Source: Acidobacteriaceae bacterium (GTDB taxonomy: Bacteria; Acidobacteriota; Terriglobia; Terriglobales; Acidobacteriaceae). Taken from it: a stretch of 36,187 nt of DNA. The notes beneath the pieces are model-generated. The model was given only the letters and a program-made list of their open reading frames with translations. It did not search any database and was not told the DNA's origin. Positions within the stretch are counted from its first letter, which is position 1. Each line of letters opens with the position of its first letter. Position numbers and translations under genes: made by a program. The stretch covers positions 1-36,187 of the forward strand of contig CAJCIM010000046.1 of assembly GCA_903970395.1 (NCBI GenBank). The letters are read 5' to 3'. This document shows, in pieces, positions 17,101 to 24,219 of this stretch.

Positions 17101-17898
17101 GAACTCATACACGCTGCCGTGGAAGGCGTTCGTTCCGCCCTTGGTGATCTGGTTGATGACGCCACCGATCGTGTGTCCAAAGCTAGCGTCCGTATCGAAC
17201 GGACGAATCGAGACCTCCTGCACCGAATCCTGCGTCGGTGCATAGGCCAGCGCGCCCAACAGCGTCAGGTCGGGCGAGCCATCGAGCAGAACCTCGCTCA
17301 CCTGGTTCGGTGTGCCACCCATCGACCACGAGTTGCCGGCGTTGTTGTCGAACGGGTGCACGATCTGTGGCGCAGCCGTGGTGATCACGCCCTCTGAAAG
17401 CTCCGTCAGTGTCGTCGGGGTGCGGCCATTCAGTGGCAGGTTCGCGACCGACTCTGTCGTAATGACCTGTCCGACCGATGCGTTTGCCTGGTCGACAAGC
17501 GAAGCCTCTGCATTGACCGTCACGGTCTGGTCCGTTTCTCCCACCTGCAGCGTCATGTTGACGATAGGGTGGGCCTGGCTCTCCAGAGTAATGCCGTTGC
17601 GCACAGTCTGCTCGAATCCGCTGGCCGTCACAGAGATCGAATACGTGCCCGGCAGCAGGAACGGCACCACATACTGGCCTGCGCTGTCGCTGGTGGTCTT
17701 GTTGACGGTGCCGGTACTGGTCTCGCGCACCGTTACGGTCGCTCCGGGCACCACAGCGCCCGTGGGATCCGCAACTGCGCCGCTAATGGTTCCGCGGAAC
17801 TCCTGTGCGCTGGCTGTGGGTGGTATTAGACCGATTGAGAGAAAGAGTGCCAGGGTCAACGTACACGTTGCCCAAGCCGATCGTAGAGAGATTCGCAT
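14155..17898 (-). CDS. Oar-like TonB-dependent receptor with carboxypeptidase-regulatory domain
   Basis: A 1247-residue outer-membrane protein. The signal peptide ends in PPTASAQ. Residues about 33-120 are a carboxypeptidase-regulatory-like (CarboxypepD_reg) domain (GTISGAVADPTGAVVPGATVTV, GQYVVPFLLPGTYSI). A plug domain (LPLNGRTPTTLTELSEGVI, VLLDGSPD) follows, then a long barrel that closes with the terminal aromatic signature QVQLGARIVF. This domain order and length are typical of the large Oar-like receptor families expanded in Acidobacteriota. They take up or bind oligosaccharides, peptides or siderophores; the ligand here is unknown. AGGAG precedes the ATG. The gene is single and faces the GH79 gene. 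The barrel is rich in Asn, Ser and Thr, as usual for surface loops. Confidence 0.93.
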   Translation of the reverse strand: MRISLRSAWATCTLTLALFLSIGLIPPTASAQEFRGTISGAVADPTGAVVPGATVTVRETSTGTVNKTTSDSAGQYVVPFLLPGTYSISVTASGFEQTVRNGITLESQAHPIVNMTLQVGETDQTVTVNAEASLVDQANASVGQVITTESVANLPLNGRTPTTLTELSEGVITTAAPQIVHPFDNNAGNSWSMGGTPNQVSEVLLDGSPDLTLLGALAYAPTQDSVQEVSIRPFDTDASFGHTIGGVINQITKGGTNAFHGSVYEFSQVSALDSDLYFNDRANPVIPTPVAHFNQYGLTVGGPVILPKLYNGKDKLFFFFAFERLKDSTPNTQALTVPTQAERNGDFSQTLAAGCPNGFANNPATATAMCNPDSSNSKVHADPNQIYNPFTASLNSSGQVVRQAILNNQLTSVAAINPVAAAYLKLYPLPNNTTGVAATGQNNYISGAPSIDNYNNEFGRLDYNVSARDHIFGDFRHNYRTQLKNDFFGNGATGTTLLRENFGLTLDNVFTLNSSTIFDTRVNWTFFNEVHGTPAEQYSAASVGLPATIDAASQEKQLPAIQFTTSTSVASVGTNTTSYASLGDNTSSFDPTTSYQIFTDMVKVIGRQTLKIGFDGRQYRLSVKNFGNTEGAFNFGNQFVGTSGSSPTFGGDLASFYLGLPTAGQTDNNTRADYHSYYIGTFLQDDWRVNDRLTLNLGIRYDVDTPYREKFGRTVNGFNTTATNSASAAAAAAFTSQTKTNGGVTATVANINTLGGLTFPSSGGAAYSNNSGFVSPRIGFSLSVDPKTVVRGGFGIFVQSETLASLNAQGTYSSNALNNQEGFSATTPYVAATASNFLTPANNLSNPFPSGYQQAVGSSLGASTFLGQAISFLAPYEHDPYSERWNLGIQRSLTSSTLFEAMFVGNHALHLPLATQNLNATKLQYLSTNPYANIGLGLDYGASVANPFAGQLPGNASLNASTTTLGNLVVPFPQFGAAAVTEQNQTIGQSYFNSAIVHIEQRAKHGLTLTANYSFSKLIEADTLLNDEDTTTTRRISPFDHTHHFTVGGTYELPFGKGKQFSFGGSRLMDELLGGFVINSIYQYQSGPPVEFSADIPLQPGVTLRQISNQTRNSSPVPSSSSQTGTPALSVADFVTGNVKACPTTGTCDGSQFINGQYTFHYRTLPQTLSWVRGDGFNNLDASILKNFHFTDSTYLQLRFETFNTLNHPVFSTPNVSSATASNFGYITAVAANSQPRQVQLGARIVF

Positions 17899-18283
17899 CT
17901 CTGGCTGCTCCTGTTGTAGTACAAACCGGCGTGTCGTTCGACCGGGATGAGGGTTTAAGCGTGCAGCGGTTTATGCACCGGTTTACGGTGTCTCTTCGCT
18001 ACACTTGTCTGGAAGGCTTAGGCACGCAGTTTTCTGCGTTACGGCCCCTTCGGTCGCCGAAGTTGTTAAGAGTTCGGCACGGTTGGAGATTATCGTCTCC
18101 AAAGGCGACACTTGTCAAACAGAATTGCCTAGCTGTCTTACTGATATTCGCACTGTAATAGACGCCACTGCCGACAGAGGTGTTTATGAGACGGCCTCAT
18201 CTGGGAAAAGCTACGACCGCCCTGTCCGCCCTCTGTGAGATTCGCCACAGTCGTGCTCAAGATGTGCATCTACACTGTTCACT
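17899..18283. promoter_or_regulatory. divergent promoter region of the receptor and glmS
   Basis: About 385 bp between divergent genes must hold both promoters. I see TTGTCA near 18114 and small dyads (GGAGA...TCTCC near 18089-18105), but no convincing pair of promoter boxes. No glmS ribozyme could be recognised by eye. Confidence 0.4.
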
Positions 18284-20251
18284 ATGTGTGGAATCGTTGG
18301 TTACATTGGGCCTAAGGCCTGCGTCCCCGTCATTATGGAAGGCCTTGCCCGCCTGGAGTATCGCGGTTATGACTCCGCAGGCATCGCCGTCGCCGGTGGC
18401 GGCGAGCCTCTACAGCTGCGCCGCGCCCCCGGCAAGCTCCGCAACCTCGCCGAGATCCTCGCCAAAGACCCGGTGCACGGCACCTACGGCATCGGCCACA
18501 CACGCTGGGCCACGCACGGCCGCCCCACGGAAGAGAACGCGCACCCGCACCGCGACGGTACAGGCACACTCGTCGTCGTGCACAACGGCATCGTGGAGAA
18601 CTACCTCACGCTGAAGAACGCGCTCATCGCCAAGGGCCACAAGTTCTCCTCGGAGACCGACACCGAGATCATCGCGCACGTCATTCAGGACGAATTAGAA
18701 CTCGCCGCAGCATTGGGTGCCCCATCTTCGCCGATGGCCTCATCGTCGGCTAAGGTGGGTTCGACCACCGACTTCGACTCCGCCGAGGCCGTCGTTACCG
18801 CGCCAGCATCGCTGCCCCTCGAAGAAGCCGTGCGCCGCGCCGTCAAGCGCCTCACCGGAGCCTTCGCCATCGGCGTGCTCTCCGCCAACGAGCCCGACAA
18901 GATGGTCGCAGCTCGCATGGGACCGCCGATAGTCCTAGGTCTCGGCGAAGGCGAGTTCTTCCTCGCCTCCGACGTCCCCGGCATTCTCCACCACACCCGC
19001 AACATCTACTTCCTCAACGACCACGAGGTCGCCACCCTCACCACCTCTGGCGTCACGCTCACCGACTTCGACGGCAAGCCCAAAACCATGCAGCCGCAGC
19101 GCATCACCTGGGACCCCATCCAGGCCGAAAAAGCCGGCTACAAGCACTTCATGCTCAAAGAAATCAACGAGCAGCCGCGCGCCGTCCGCGACACCACGCT
19201 CGGCCGCGTCTCGCTCGACTCCGGCCGCGTCTTCCTGCCCGACATGAAGATCACGCCCGAAGAGTTCAAAGCCGCCACCGGCATCACCATCGCCGCCTGC
19301 GGCACCAGTTGGCACGCCGGGCTCGCCGGCAAGTTCATGATTGAGCGCCTCGCGCGCCTCCCCGTCGACGTCGACTACGCCAGCGAGTACCGCTACCGCG
19401 ACCCCATCCCAAACCCATCCGAGCTCGGCCTGCTCATCACCCAGTCCGGCGAAACCGCCGACACCATCGCCGCGCAGCACGAGCTTATCGCCAAAGGCTC
19501 CAAAACGCTCGCCATCTGCAACGTCGTCGGCTCCGCCGTCACCCGCCTCGCCGCCGGAGTCATCACCACCAACGCCGGCCCGGAGATCGGCGTCGCCAGC
19601 ACCAAAGCCTTTACAGCCCAGCTCACCGCGCTGTTCACACTGGCGCTGTATCTCGCGCAGGTGCGCGGCACCGTCACGTTTGAAACATCACTCTACCTCG
19701 TCGGCGAGCTCGCAAAAATCCCCGGCAAGATCGAAGAGATCCTCCGCACCGTCGACGACCAGTGCGCGGAGCTGGCCAAATCCTTCTCCACCGCACGCGA
19801 CTTCCTCTTCCTCGGCCGCGGCATCCACTACCCCATCGCGCTTGAAGGCGCCCTCAAGCTCAAGGAGATCTCCTACATCCACGCCGAAGGCTACCCCGCC
19901 GGCGAGATGAAGCACGGCCCCAACGCCCTCATCGACGAAACGCTCCCCGTCGTCTGCATCGCCACCCAGGACCCCAACGACCCCAGCTCCGTCCTCAAGT
20001 ACGAAAAAACCCTCTCCAACATCCAGGAAGTAACCGCCCGCTCCGGCCGCGTCATCGCCATCGCCATCGAAGGCGACACCCACATCGGGCAGCTGGTCGA
20101 GCACACCATCTACATCCCCCAGTCGCACGAACTCCTGCTGCCTATCCTGGAAGTCGTCCCGCTGCAACTGTTGGCGTATCACATTGCTGTAAGACGAGGC
20201 TGCGACGTCGACCAGCCGAGGAATCTGGCGAAGAGCGTGACGGTCGAATAG
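18284..20251 (+). CDS. glmS: glutamine-fructose-6-phosphate aminotransferase with an in-frame repeat insertion
   Basis: GlmS makes glucosamine-6-phosphate from fructose-6-phosphate and glutamine, the first step to cell-wall UDP-GlcNAc. The protein starts MCGIVGYIG with the catalytic Cys2 of the glutaminase domain. It contains HTRWATHG, the two sugar-isomerase domains ([29 protein letters not shown]) and the family C terminus LAKSVTVE. It has 655 residues, about 45 more than E. coli GlmS. Most of the excess lies between the segments [13 protein letters not shown] and [12 protein letters not shown] of the glutaminase domain. It includes residues 143-160, which come from the 45-bp repeat, plus a tail of low complexity. 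The site is a surface loop in known structures, so the essential enzyme is presumably active. Confidence 0.96.
   Translation: MCGIVGYIGPKACVPVIMEGLARLEYRGYDSAGIAVAGGGEPLQLRRAPGKLRNLAEILAKDPVHGTYGIGHTRWATHGRPTEENAHPHRDGTGTLVVVHNGIVENYLTLKNALIAKGHKFSSETDTEIIAHVIQDELELAAALGAPSSPMASSSAKVGSTTDFDSAEAVVTAPASLPLEEAVRRAVKRLTGAFAIGVLSANEPDKMVAARMGPPIVLGLGEGEFFLASDVPGILHHTRNIYFLNDHEVATLTTSGVTLTDFDGKPKTMQPQRITWDPIQAEKAGYKHFMLKEINEQPRAVRDTTLGRVSLDSGRVFLPDMKITPEEFKAATGITIAACGTSWHAGLAGKFMIERLARLPVDVDYASEYRYRDPIPNPSELGLLITQSGETADTIAAQHELIAKGSKTLAICNVVGSAVTRLAAGVITTNAGPEIGVASTKAFTAQLTALFTLALYLAQVRGTVTFETSLYLVGELAKIPGKIEEILRTVDDQCAELAKSFSTARDFLFLGRGIHYPIALEGALKLKEISYIHAEGYPAGEMKHGPNALIDETLPVVCIATQDPNDPSSVLKYEKTLSNIQEVTARSGRVIAIAIEGDTHIGQLVEHTIYIPQSHELLLPILEVVPLQLLAYHIAVRRGCDVDQPRNLAKSVTVE
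18715..18759 (+). repeat. 45-bp palindromic repeat inserted in frame in glmS
   Basis: Identical to the copy in the monooxygenase gene except for five bases, all in the inner stem (GCCGATG with CGTCGGC, one T-G wobble). The read-out is [15 protein letters not shown], in the same frame as the other coding copy. Three consecutive pairs of the stem are changed on one or both sides while pairing is kept. Confidence 0.92.
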
Positions 20252-20352
20252 GGTTTGATCCGTCGATAAAGGTTCTTTCCAAATAGGCTCTAGAGAGTGC
20301 TAAAATACGTAAAGCGAATGAAGAGCGAAAGTAAGCCGGGTTAGGAGGCGCT

Positions 20353-20919
20353 ATGGAGCTGAGATTCGACGAAGGAAAAACGACTCAAGCTGCTGCGATG
20401 TTCCTAAAGATGCGTGGTGGTCAAATGAGCTATATGAAGCTCATTAAGCTGCTTTATTTGGCAGATAGAACATCTCTTTTGCGATTTGGTAAACCCATTA
20501 CGATGGATCGCTGGTATTCGATGAAGCATGGTCCTGTGCTGTCGACGGTGCTCAATCTCATCACCGATCCATCCCAAGTTGACTCAAGCGGGCCGTGGTC
20601 ACATTTCATTTCACCGCCATTGGGTGAATGGGAAGTCCGATTGTTGAAGGATGAAATACCTAACGACCGTCTTTCGCCAGCCGAAGAAAAACTTCTGGCG
20701 GAGATCTACGACAGGTTTGGACATTACAATCGCTGGGATCTTGTAGAGATACTTCACAAGGGTGATGTTGCCCCTGAATGGAAGAAGCCCGCCGGAAATG
20801 GCCGTATTCCGATAAGCCTTTTTGAAGTTCTCAGCACGGAATTAGATAGTGATGAAGCTGAAATAGCGGAAAACGAACTCCGTTCCTTGGCAAGTTCCCG
20901 CGTGTCCGTGGGAGCTTAG
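20353..20919 (+). CDS. Panacea/SocA-like antitoxin domain protein
   Basis: This 188-residue protein is a Panacea (DUF4065/SocA-like) domain protein. Its signature spans residues 28-62: KLIKLLYLADR, then GKPITMDRWYSMKHGPV, followed by the LSPAEEKLLAEIYDRFG helix. Panacea proteins neutralise a wide range of unrelated toxins encoded beside them. The gene has a strong AGGAGG ribosome site. A TAAAAT box at 20301 and a CTCTAGAG palindrome at 20289 lie upstream and could be promoter and operator. The putative toxin gene starts 5 bp after the stop. Lower GC than the flanking glmS, and AT-rich codons, suggest recent transfer. Confidence 0.88.
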   Translation: MELRFDEGKTTQAAAMFLKMRGGQMSYMKLIKLLYLADRTSLLRFGKPITMDRWYSMKHGPVLSTVLNLITDPSQVDSSGPWSHFISPPLGEWEVRLLKDEIPNDRLSPAEEKLLAEIYDRFGHYNRWDLVEILHKGDVAPEWKKPAGNGRIPISLFEVLSTELDSDEAEIAENELRSLASSRVSVGA

Positions 20920-20924
20920 CCAAG

Positions 20925-21302
20925 ATGCTCCCATGCGGATATACGTATCTCGATGGCGACGATGCTCTGGAGGATTACCACCTTCATATAGTGGCATCTG
21001 ATACGGCACCGGACGGGGTGGTGATAGTTGTCAGTGTGAGCACACTGTACCGTTATGCAGACAAGACCGTCATCTTGAAAGCTGACGATCATCCTCGAAT
21101 CACACATGATTCCTTTATTGCCTATAACTTCGCGAAAGTGCAGAAAGTTAGTGAAATTGAAGCGCGCCTCGCAAAGTTACCGAAGCTAGTTCGTGAACCA
21201 TGTAGTGCAGAAATGCTCAAGAAAATACAAGCCGGAATTCTCGAGTCGGAGCAGACCGAGAATGGTGTGCGGCATCTTTTTAGAGAGCTTTATCCTGAAT
21301 AG
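20925..21302 (+). CDS. putative toxin paired with the Panacea antitoxin, possibly PemK-like
   Basis: A 125-residue protein encoded 5 bp after the Panacea gene, so the two form an operon typical of toxin-antitoxin pairs. The pattern YHLHIVASDTAPDGVVIVVSVST, a middle DKTVILKADDHPRITHDSFIAYNFA and a C-terminal helical EPCSAEMLKKIQAGI resembles PemK/MazF-like small-barrel proteins. In these, strands with HIVAS and VVIVVSV motifs and a conserved HP...HDS segment recur. That relation is my inference from pattern and should be tested by structure prediction. If true, it would cut RNA. The partner assignment rests on gene order. Base composition is as AT-rich as the antitoxin gene. Confidence 0.6.
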   Translation: MLPCGYTYLDGDDALEDYHLHIVASDTAPDGVVIVVSVSTLYRYADKTVILKADDHPRITHDSFIAYNFAKVQKVSEIEARLAKLPKLVREPCSAEMLKKIQAGILESEQTENGVRHLFRELYPE

Positions 21303-21647
21303 CGTCGCTAGGTGGCGAGTGGCTCACATCTGGGCGGGTGGGCAACCCATCTTGGGGTAGAGGGTACTCAAGGTTTACGACGTCCTCATGCGAACGGTCT
21401 GAAGGGATATCAATCCCCATGGAAGCTATCACTTCATCACGTTTAGCTGTTACCGCCCTCTTCCATACCTCGACAACGACTACGCCGATGCCATATTCAT
21501 GCCCTCGCTCCCGCGGCATGGGTAGGACACGGAAACCAAGTTCCACTCTGGAAATCTCGCGGGCCTCACGCCAAGAAAGTGGTTGTCGAGACTGGTCTAG
21601 ACAGGTTAGGCTCTTCGGAACACCCAAAGCGGCTTCGGAGATTGTCC
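21303..21647. other. spacer with a possible decayed repeat
   Basis: About 345 bp without a supported gene. A segment near 21326-21362 (GGCGGGTGGGCAACCCATC, then GGGG) resembles the left edge of the GGGTGCCCC repeat family, but no clean stem remains. Confidence 0.35.
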
Positions 21648-22376
21648 ATGAAAAGGCTGTTGTTTATCTGCTGCCTGTTATCAGTAGCTCAGTGTGCTGG
21701 AGCGGAAAGTCGATTCGACCGACCGGTCATCAAAGTCTCTGACCCCAGCGCCTATCAGTTTCACAAGCTCGATGACGTGGATTACCCAACTTTGTCGAAG
21801 AATAAAGTCGACGTAAGCTGCATAGTTTATCGGGGCACGGAGTACTACTACGTCGAAGTCACAATCAAGAACGCTTCAGATGTAGCACTGCCGATTCCCT
21901 ACGAGTTTCTCCAATTAGAAAAACCGGGCTATACCGTCTATCGGACCGATTCGCTCGTAGAAGCTAGGGAGTTCGCAATGTTAGCCGGTGAACGCTTTGT
22001 CTCAACTCCTCCGCCCTATGTGCCTCCGACCTACAACACGACGATCAACGCTACGGCGACTACTTACGGTAATCAGACCCAAGTGAACGGTACGGCAACA
22101 ACAAGCGCCGACTACTCGGGTCAAGCCGGGGCCAACTTCGGGAACGCTATAGGCAACGCAATCGCCGCTCATCGATTCAAGAAAGAACAGCGAAATCTTG
22201 CCGCTTTCTCAAGTTTCATAGCATCTCACGTACAAACCCCTGTAGACACGCCACTCGGACCTGGGCAGAGCCGTACGATTCTGGCTACGTTCTCTCAGTC
22301 GAAAGCAAAGAAACGACCGTTCAACGTCGACATCCATCTAGGTGCTGATGTATTCCACTTTGCCTACAGGGAGTAG
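21648..22376 (+). CDS. exported protein of unknown function
   Basis: I do not recognise this 242-residue protein. The N-terminal signal peptide (KRLLFICCLLSVAQCAGAES) indicates export. After a polar beta-like domain with YYYVEVTIKNASD, a stretch of about 50 residues is rich in Thr, Asn and Gly (TTINATATTYGNQTQVNGT). A small glycine-zipper-like segment (GQAGANFGNAIGNAIAAHRF) and a basic linker follow, then a C-terminal strand-rich part. The glycine segment could touch a membrane. The ATG at 21648 has GGAG at a good distance; a longer open frame upstream is dropped. The next small exported protein starts 8 bp after its stop, so the two are likely one operon. Confidence 0.7.
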   Translation: MKRLLFICCLLSVAQCAGAESRFDRPVIKVSDPSAYQFHKLDDVDYPTLSKNKVDVSCIVYRGTEYYYVEVTIKNASDVALPIPYEFLQLEKPGYTVYRTDSLVEAREFAMLAGERFVSTPPPYVPPTYNTTINATATTYGNQTQVNGTATTSADYSGQAGANFGNAIGNAIAAHRFKKEQRNLAAFSSFIASHVQTPVDTPLGPGQSRTILATFSQSKAKKRPFNVDIHLGADVFHFAYRE

Positions 22377-22384
22377 AGGCCGGC

Positions 22385-22729
22385 ATGAAACTTTCCTGCC
22401 TAATAACGTCCCTTGCTGCCGTGGCAGCGATGATCGCGGCAATTCCGATGCCGGTGAATGCTGCCACAGCAATATCCTGTGTAGTCATTCGACGAATTAG
22501 CGGTTGCGACTACTTTATGGTGCAGACTCGGCAGGATTACGCTGTTCTGGAGTGGTACGGTGGCCACGACCCTGACAAGGGTGATGTAATGATCGGCAAT
22601 GTCAACAGCTATGGGCTAAAAAACTTTATCTATGCAGATGATGATGACAAGACCACAAAGGTTTATGTCGAGGACTACGGTCTCAACAAAGAAGAAGCTT
22701 TAGACAAACTTGTCGAAAAATGCCAGTGA
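22385..22729 (+). CDS. small exported protein of unknown function
   Basis: A 114-residue protein with a signal peptide (LITSLAAVAAMIAAIPMPVNA). The mature part of about 88 residues holds three cysteines (SCVVIRR, SGCDYF and the C-terminal EKCQ). Two of them may form a disulfide. It also has an acidic middle (ADDDDKTTKV). No known family is visible. It starts 8 bp after the previous exported protein gene, so they probably work together in the periplasm. A hairpin repeat starts 19 bp past the stop. Confidence 0.6.
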   Translation: MKLSCLITSLAAVAAMIAAIPMPVNAATAISCVVIRRISGCDYFMVQTRQDYAVLEWYGGHDPDKGDVMIGNVNSYGLKNFIYADDDDKTTKVYVEDYGLNKEEALDKLVEKCQ

Positions 22730-22747
22730 AGGGGGTGGCTGAATCAT

Positions 22748-22786
22748 GGGTGCCCCGCTAATGACAGTCTCATCGGCATGAGCGGG
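22748..22786 (+). repeat. GGGTGCCCC hairpin repeat, 39-bp form
   Basis: GGGTGCCCCG starts the element. CCCGCTAATG pairs with CATGAGCGGG except for one A-G mismatch, around a loop containing CTCATCG. A second 39-bp copy at 23797 matches it except for three positions, and both continue with AGCGATGC. It lies shortly after the stop of the small exported protein gene. Confidence 0.85.
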
Positions 22787-22826
22787 AGCGATGCTAGCCA
22801 CGCCCGAGCAGGTCTACAATCCCCGC

Positions 22827-22919
22827 ATGACACAGTTCGTCGTCAATCAATCCCGTCTCGCCCCCTACAAAAACTTCAAGTTCCGTCTCAAGTGGGACGG
22901 GTGGGCGGCCCACATCTGA
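22827..22919 (+). pseudogene. truncated phage tail-tube (gp19-like) gene stub
   Basis: An ATG opens a 30-residue frame whose first 25 residues (VNQSRLAPYKNFKFRLKWDG) match the start of T4 gp19-like tail-tube proteins of phages and phage-derived contractile systems, which usually run MxQFxVNxxRxxPYKNFKFRVKWDG. The family is about 140-150 residues long. Here the frame runs into WAAHI and a stop inside GGGCGGCCCA, the apparent left edge of a palindromic repeat. The rest of the gene is missing, and I see no other tail genes nearby. It may be debris of a prophage or contractile injection system cut by a repeat. Confidence 0.6.
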
Positions 22920-22940
22920 CCTAACCCGAGCATTGGTTGT

Positions 22941-22966
22941 CCCACATCTCGATTTCGAGATGTGGG
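22941..22966 (+). repeat. perfect 12-bp palindrome related to the GGGTGCCCC family
   Basis: CCCACATCTCGA and TCGAGATGTGGG pair perfectly with two bases between them. It is preceded by GGTTGT where other copies have GGGTGC, and by GGCGGCCCA about 35 bp further upstream, as in other copies. It follows the phage tail stub. Confidence 0.75.
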
Positions 22967-23076
22967 TTCGCAATATGCAACGGAAGCCAACACCCAAATA
23001 CCTGCTGCAACCCAATTGAGCCGACCAACCCTTCCCTAAAGGCAACCTCTAATCCCCAGAAGGTGCTGCTTCAGCG

Positions 23077-23583
23077 TCACCGCCCCCGATCCCCACCCGT
23101 CGCCTTGGCCAATCCCACCCGGGAGATCGCCGCATCGTCCTCGGACTTTCCCCCACTGAACGCAACGATCCAGTAGCCGCCCTTGCCCCGCCCGATCACA
23201 CCTCCTTGCCACCCAAACTCTCCGGTCATCGGAGGCCGCACCCCGCTGCCGCTGTCCTTCAGCGTGTCGGCCATCTCGGCCGCCTTCGCATACGCAATCC
23301 CCAGCAGATTGTTCCCCTTATCCGTAGCTGTCGGAGCGTCTTTATACCGTCCCACCACCACCATCTTCGAGCTCCACGACTGAATCGTCTCTCCCTCAAA
23401 ATAAGTCACCACAGCAACTCCCCCAATGCCCATGCCGTCCGCCTTGGCCCTCATCGCCGCCAGCGCCGCATCCGCCGTCTTATCAAACCCCTTCGCATCC
23501 GATCCCTTCGATTCCGCCCGCTTCGCCGCAACCGCAGGCAAAACCATCACAGCCATCATCACCACCAACACCCACTTCCGCAT
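23077..23583 (-). CDS. exported GlcG/HbpS-like protein
   Basis: A 168-residue protein with a signal peptide (VLVVMMAVMVLPAVAA). The mature domain follows the plan of the GlcG/HbpS-like fold (DUF336): a starting helix with AALAAMRAKADGMGIGG, strands VAVVTYFEGETIQSW, a helix ATDKGNNLLGIAYAKAAEMA, a central GGVIGRGKGGYWIVAFSGG with paired glycines, and a final helix with DDAAISRVGLAKA. Some relatives bind haem or act as small-molecule sensors; ligand residues are not defined here, so this is a fold-level assignment. The ATG at 23583 has GGAGGA at a proper distance; a GTG just upstream at 23589 is too close to it. No operon partner is visible. Confidence 0.65.
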   Translation of the reverse strand: MRKWVLVVMMAVMVLPAVAAKRAESKGSDAKGFDKTADAALAAMRAKADGMGIGGVAVVTYFEGETIQSWSSKMVVVGRYKDAPTATDKGNNLLGIAYAKAAEMADTLKDSGSGVRPPMTGEFGWQGGVIGRGKGGYWIVAFSGGKSEDDAAISRVGLAKATGGDRGR

Positions 23584-23796
23584 TCGCACATCCTCCAGAT
23601 TCCAAACCCCACAACTTTACTCTCTCCCCGAACCCTCATCCAAAACGCTCCATCTCGGGTAAGATGTGCCCTTACGCCCCATCCATATACTGCTACGACA
23701 CCACCGTGAACCCGCCCACCCTCTACGTCCTGCTCATCACCGACGGCGCTATCCTCTGACCAACGCCCAGCCGTATCTGGCGGGCGGCCCAACCAT

Positions 23797-23835
23797 GGGT
23801 GCCCCGTTCATGACAGTCTCATCGTCATGAGCGGG
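23797..23835 (+). repeat. GGGTGCCCC hairpin repeat, 39-bp form
   Basis: CCCGTTCATGA pairs with TCATGAGCGGG over 11 bp with one T-G wobble; the loop is CAGTCTCATCG. GGCGGGCGGCCCA lies about 20 bp upstream, as in other copies. A 31-residue open frame without similarity (23664-23759) ends just before that left edge, much like the tail stub beside the other copy. Confidence 0.87.
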
Positions 23836-23859
23836 AGCGATGCCGGGTGTGCCACGTCT

Positions 23860-24219
23860 CTACGAAAACGACATCTCAAACGCCACACCGGAGTAGTCGA
23901 CCCGCGGCGCAAGCTGCCGGTTTGCTCCCTGCTCGAAGTGGAGCAACCCATAGCGCTCCATCGTTCGCAGCGTGCGCGACAGGTTCGACGGCGCACGGCC
24001 CGACCGCTCGGCCAGCTCTACCATCGACTGCGGATGCGTCTCCAGGATGAGCTTCAGCAAAGCCCGGTTCTCCTCCGACAGCACCTGTGACATCGACCGC
24101 ACCGACTCAAACCAGACCTTCGGCTCGTCCTTCGCAGGCACGTATTCGCCTTTCGCAATGGCCAGCGTCCGCGCCTTGTATTTGTCCCTCGGCAGAATCC
24201 CAATCTTCAGCGTCTTCAT
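23860..24219 (-). CDS. HTH (MarR-like, HVO_A0114-type) antitoxin/regulator of the TumE pair
   Basis: A 119-residue DNA-binding protein. Residues 36-60 (VWFESVRSMSQVLSEENRALLKLILE) and the winged helix-turn-helix at about 66-105 (SMVELAERSGRAPSNLSRTLRTMERYGLL) match the HVO_A0114-type HTH family, found beside TumE-like toxins. The start overlaps the stop of the toxin gene in an ATGA, so translation is coupled. As the second gene of the pair it most likely binds the toxin and represses the promoter. A 19-bp dyad just before the toxin gene is a candidate operator. Confidence 0.8.
   Translation of the reverse strand: MKTLKIGILPRDKYKARTLAIAKGEYVPAKDEPKVWFESVRSMSQVLSEENRALLKLILETHPQSMVELAERSGRAPSNLSRTLRTMERYGLLHFEQGANRQLAPRVDYSGVAFEMSFS

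Noticed and set aside
16213-17397. 394-codon plus-strand frame within the receptor gene
   Set aside because: Antisense to a well-supported TonB-dependent receptor; sequence has no recognisable domain.
17899-18283. glmS ribozyme or other riboswitch upstream of glmS
   Set aside because: Only small dyads are visible; no conserved core that I can recognise, and a start-proximal ribozyme would not be expected outside Firmicutes-like groups.
21280-21627. 115-codon minus-strand frame between the toxin and the exported protein
   Set aside because: Begins with TTG, has no ribosome site or family features and overlaps the toxin gene; too weak to call.
23664-23759. 31-residue plus-strand frame ending before a repeat
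   Set aside because: No similarity recognised and weak ribosome site; mentioned only as a possible stub.
22748-23835. CRISPR-like array from the two 39-bp hairpin copies
   Set aside because: Copies are about 1 kb apart with a gene between, differ in sequence and have no regular spacers.
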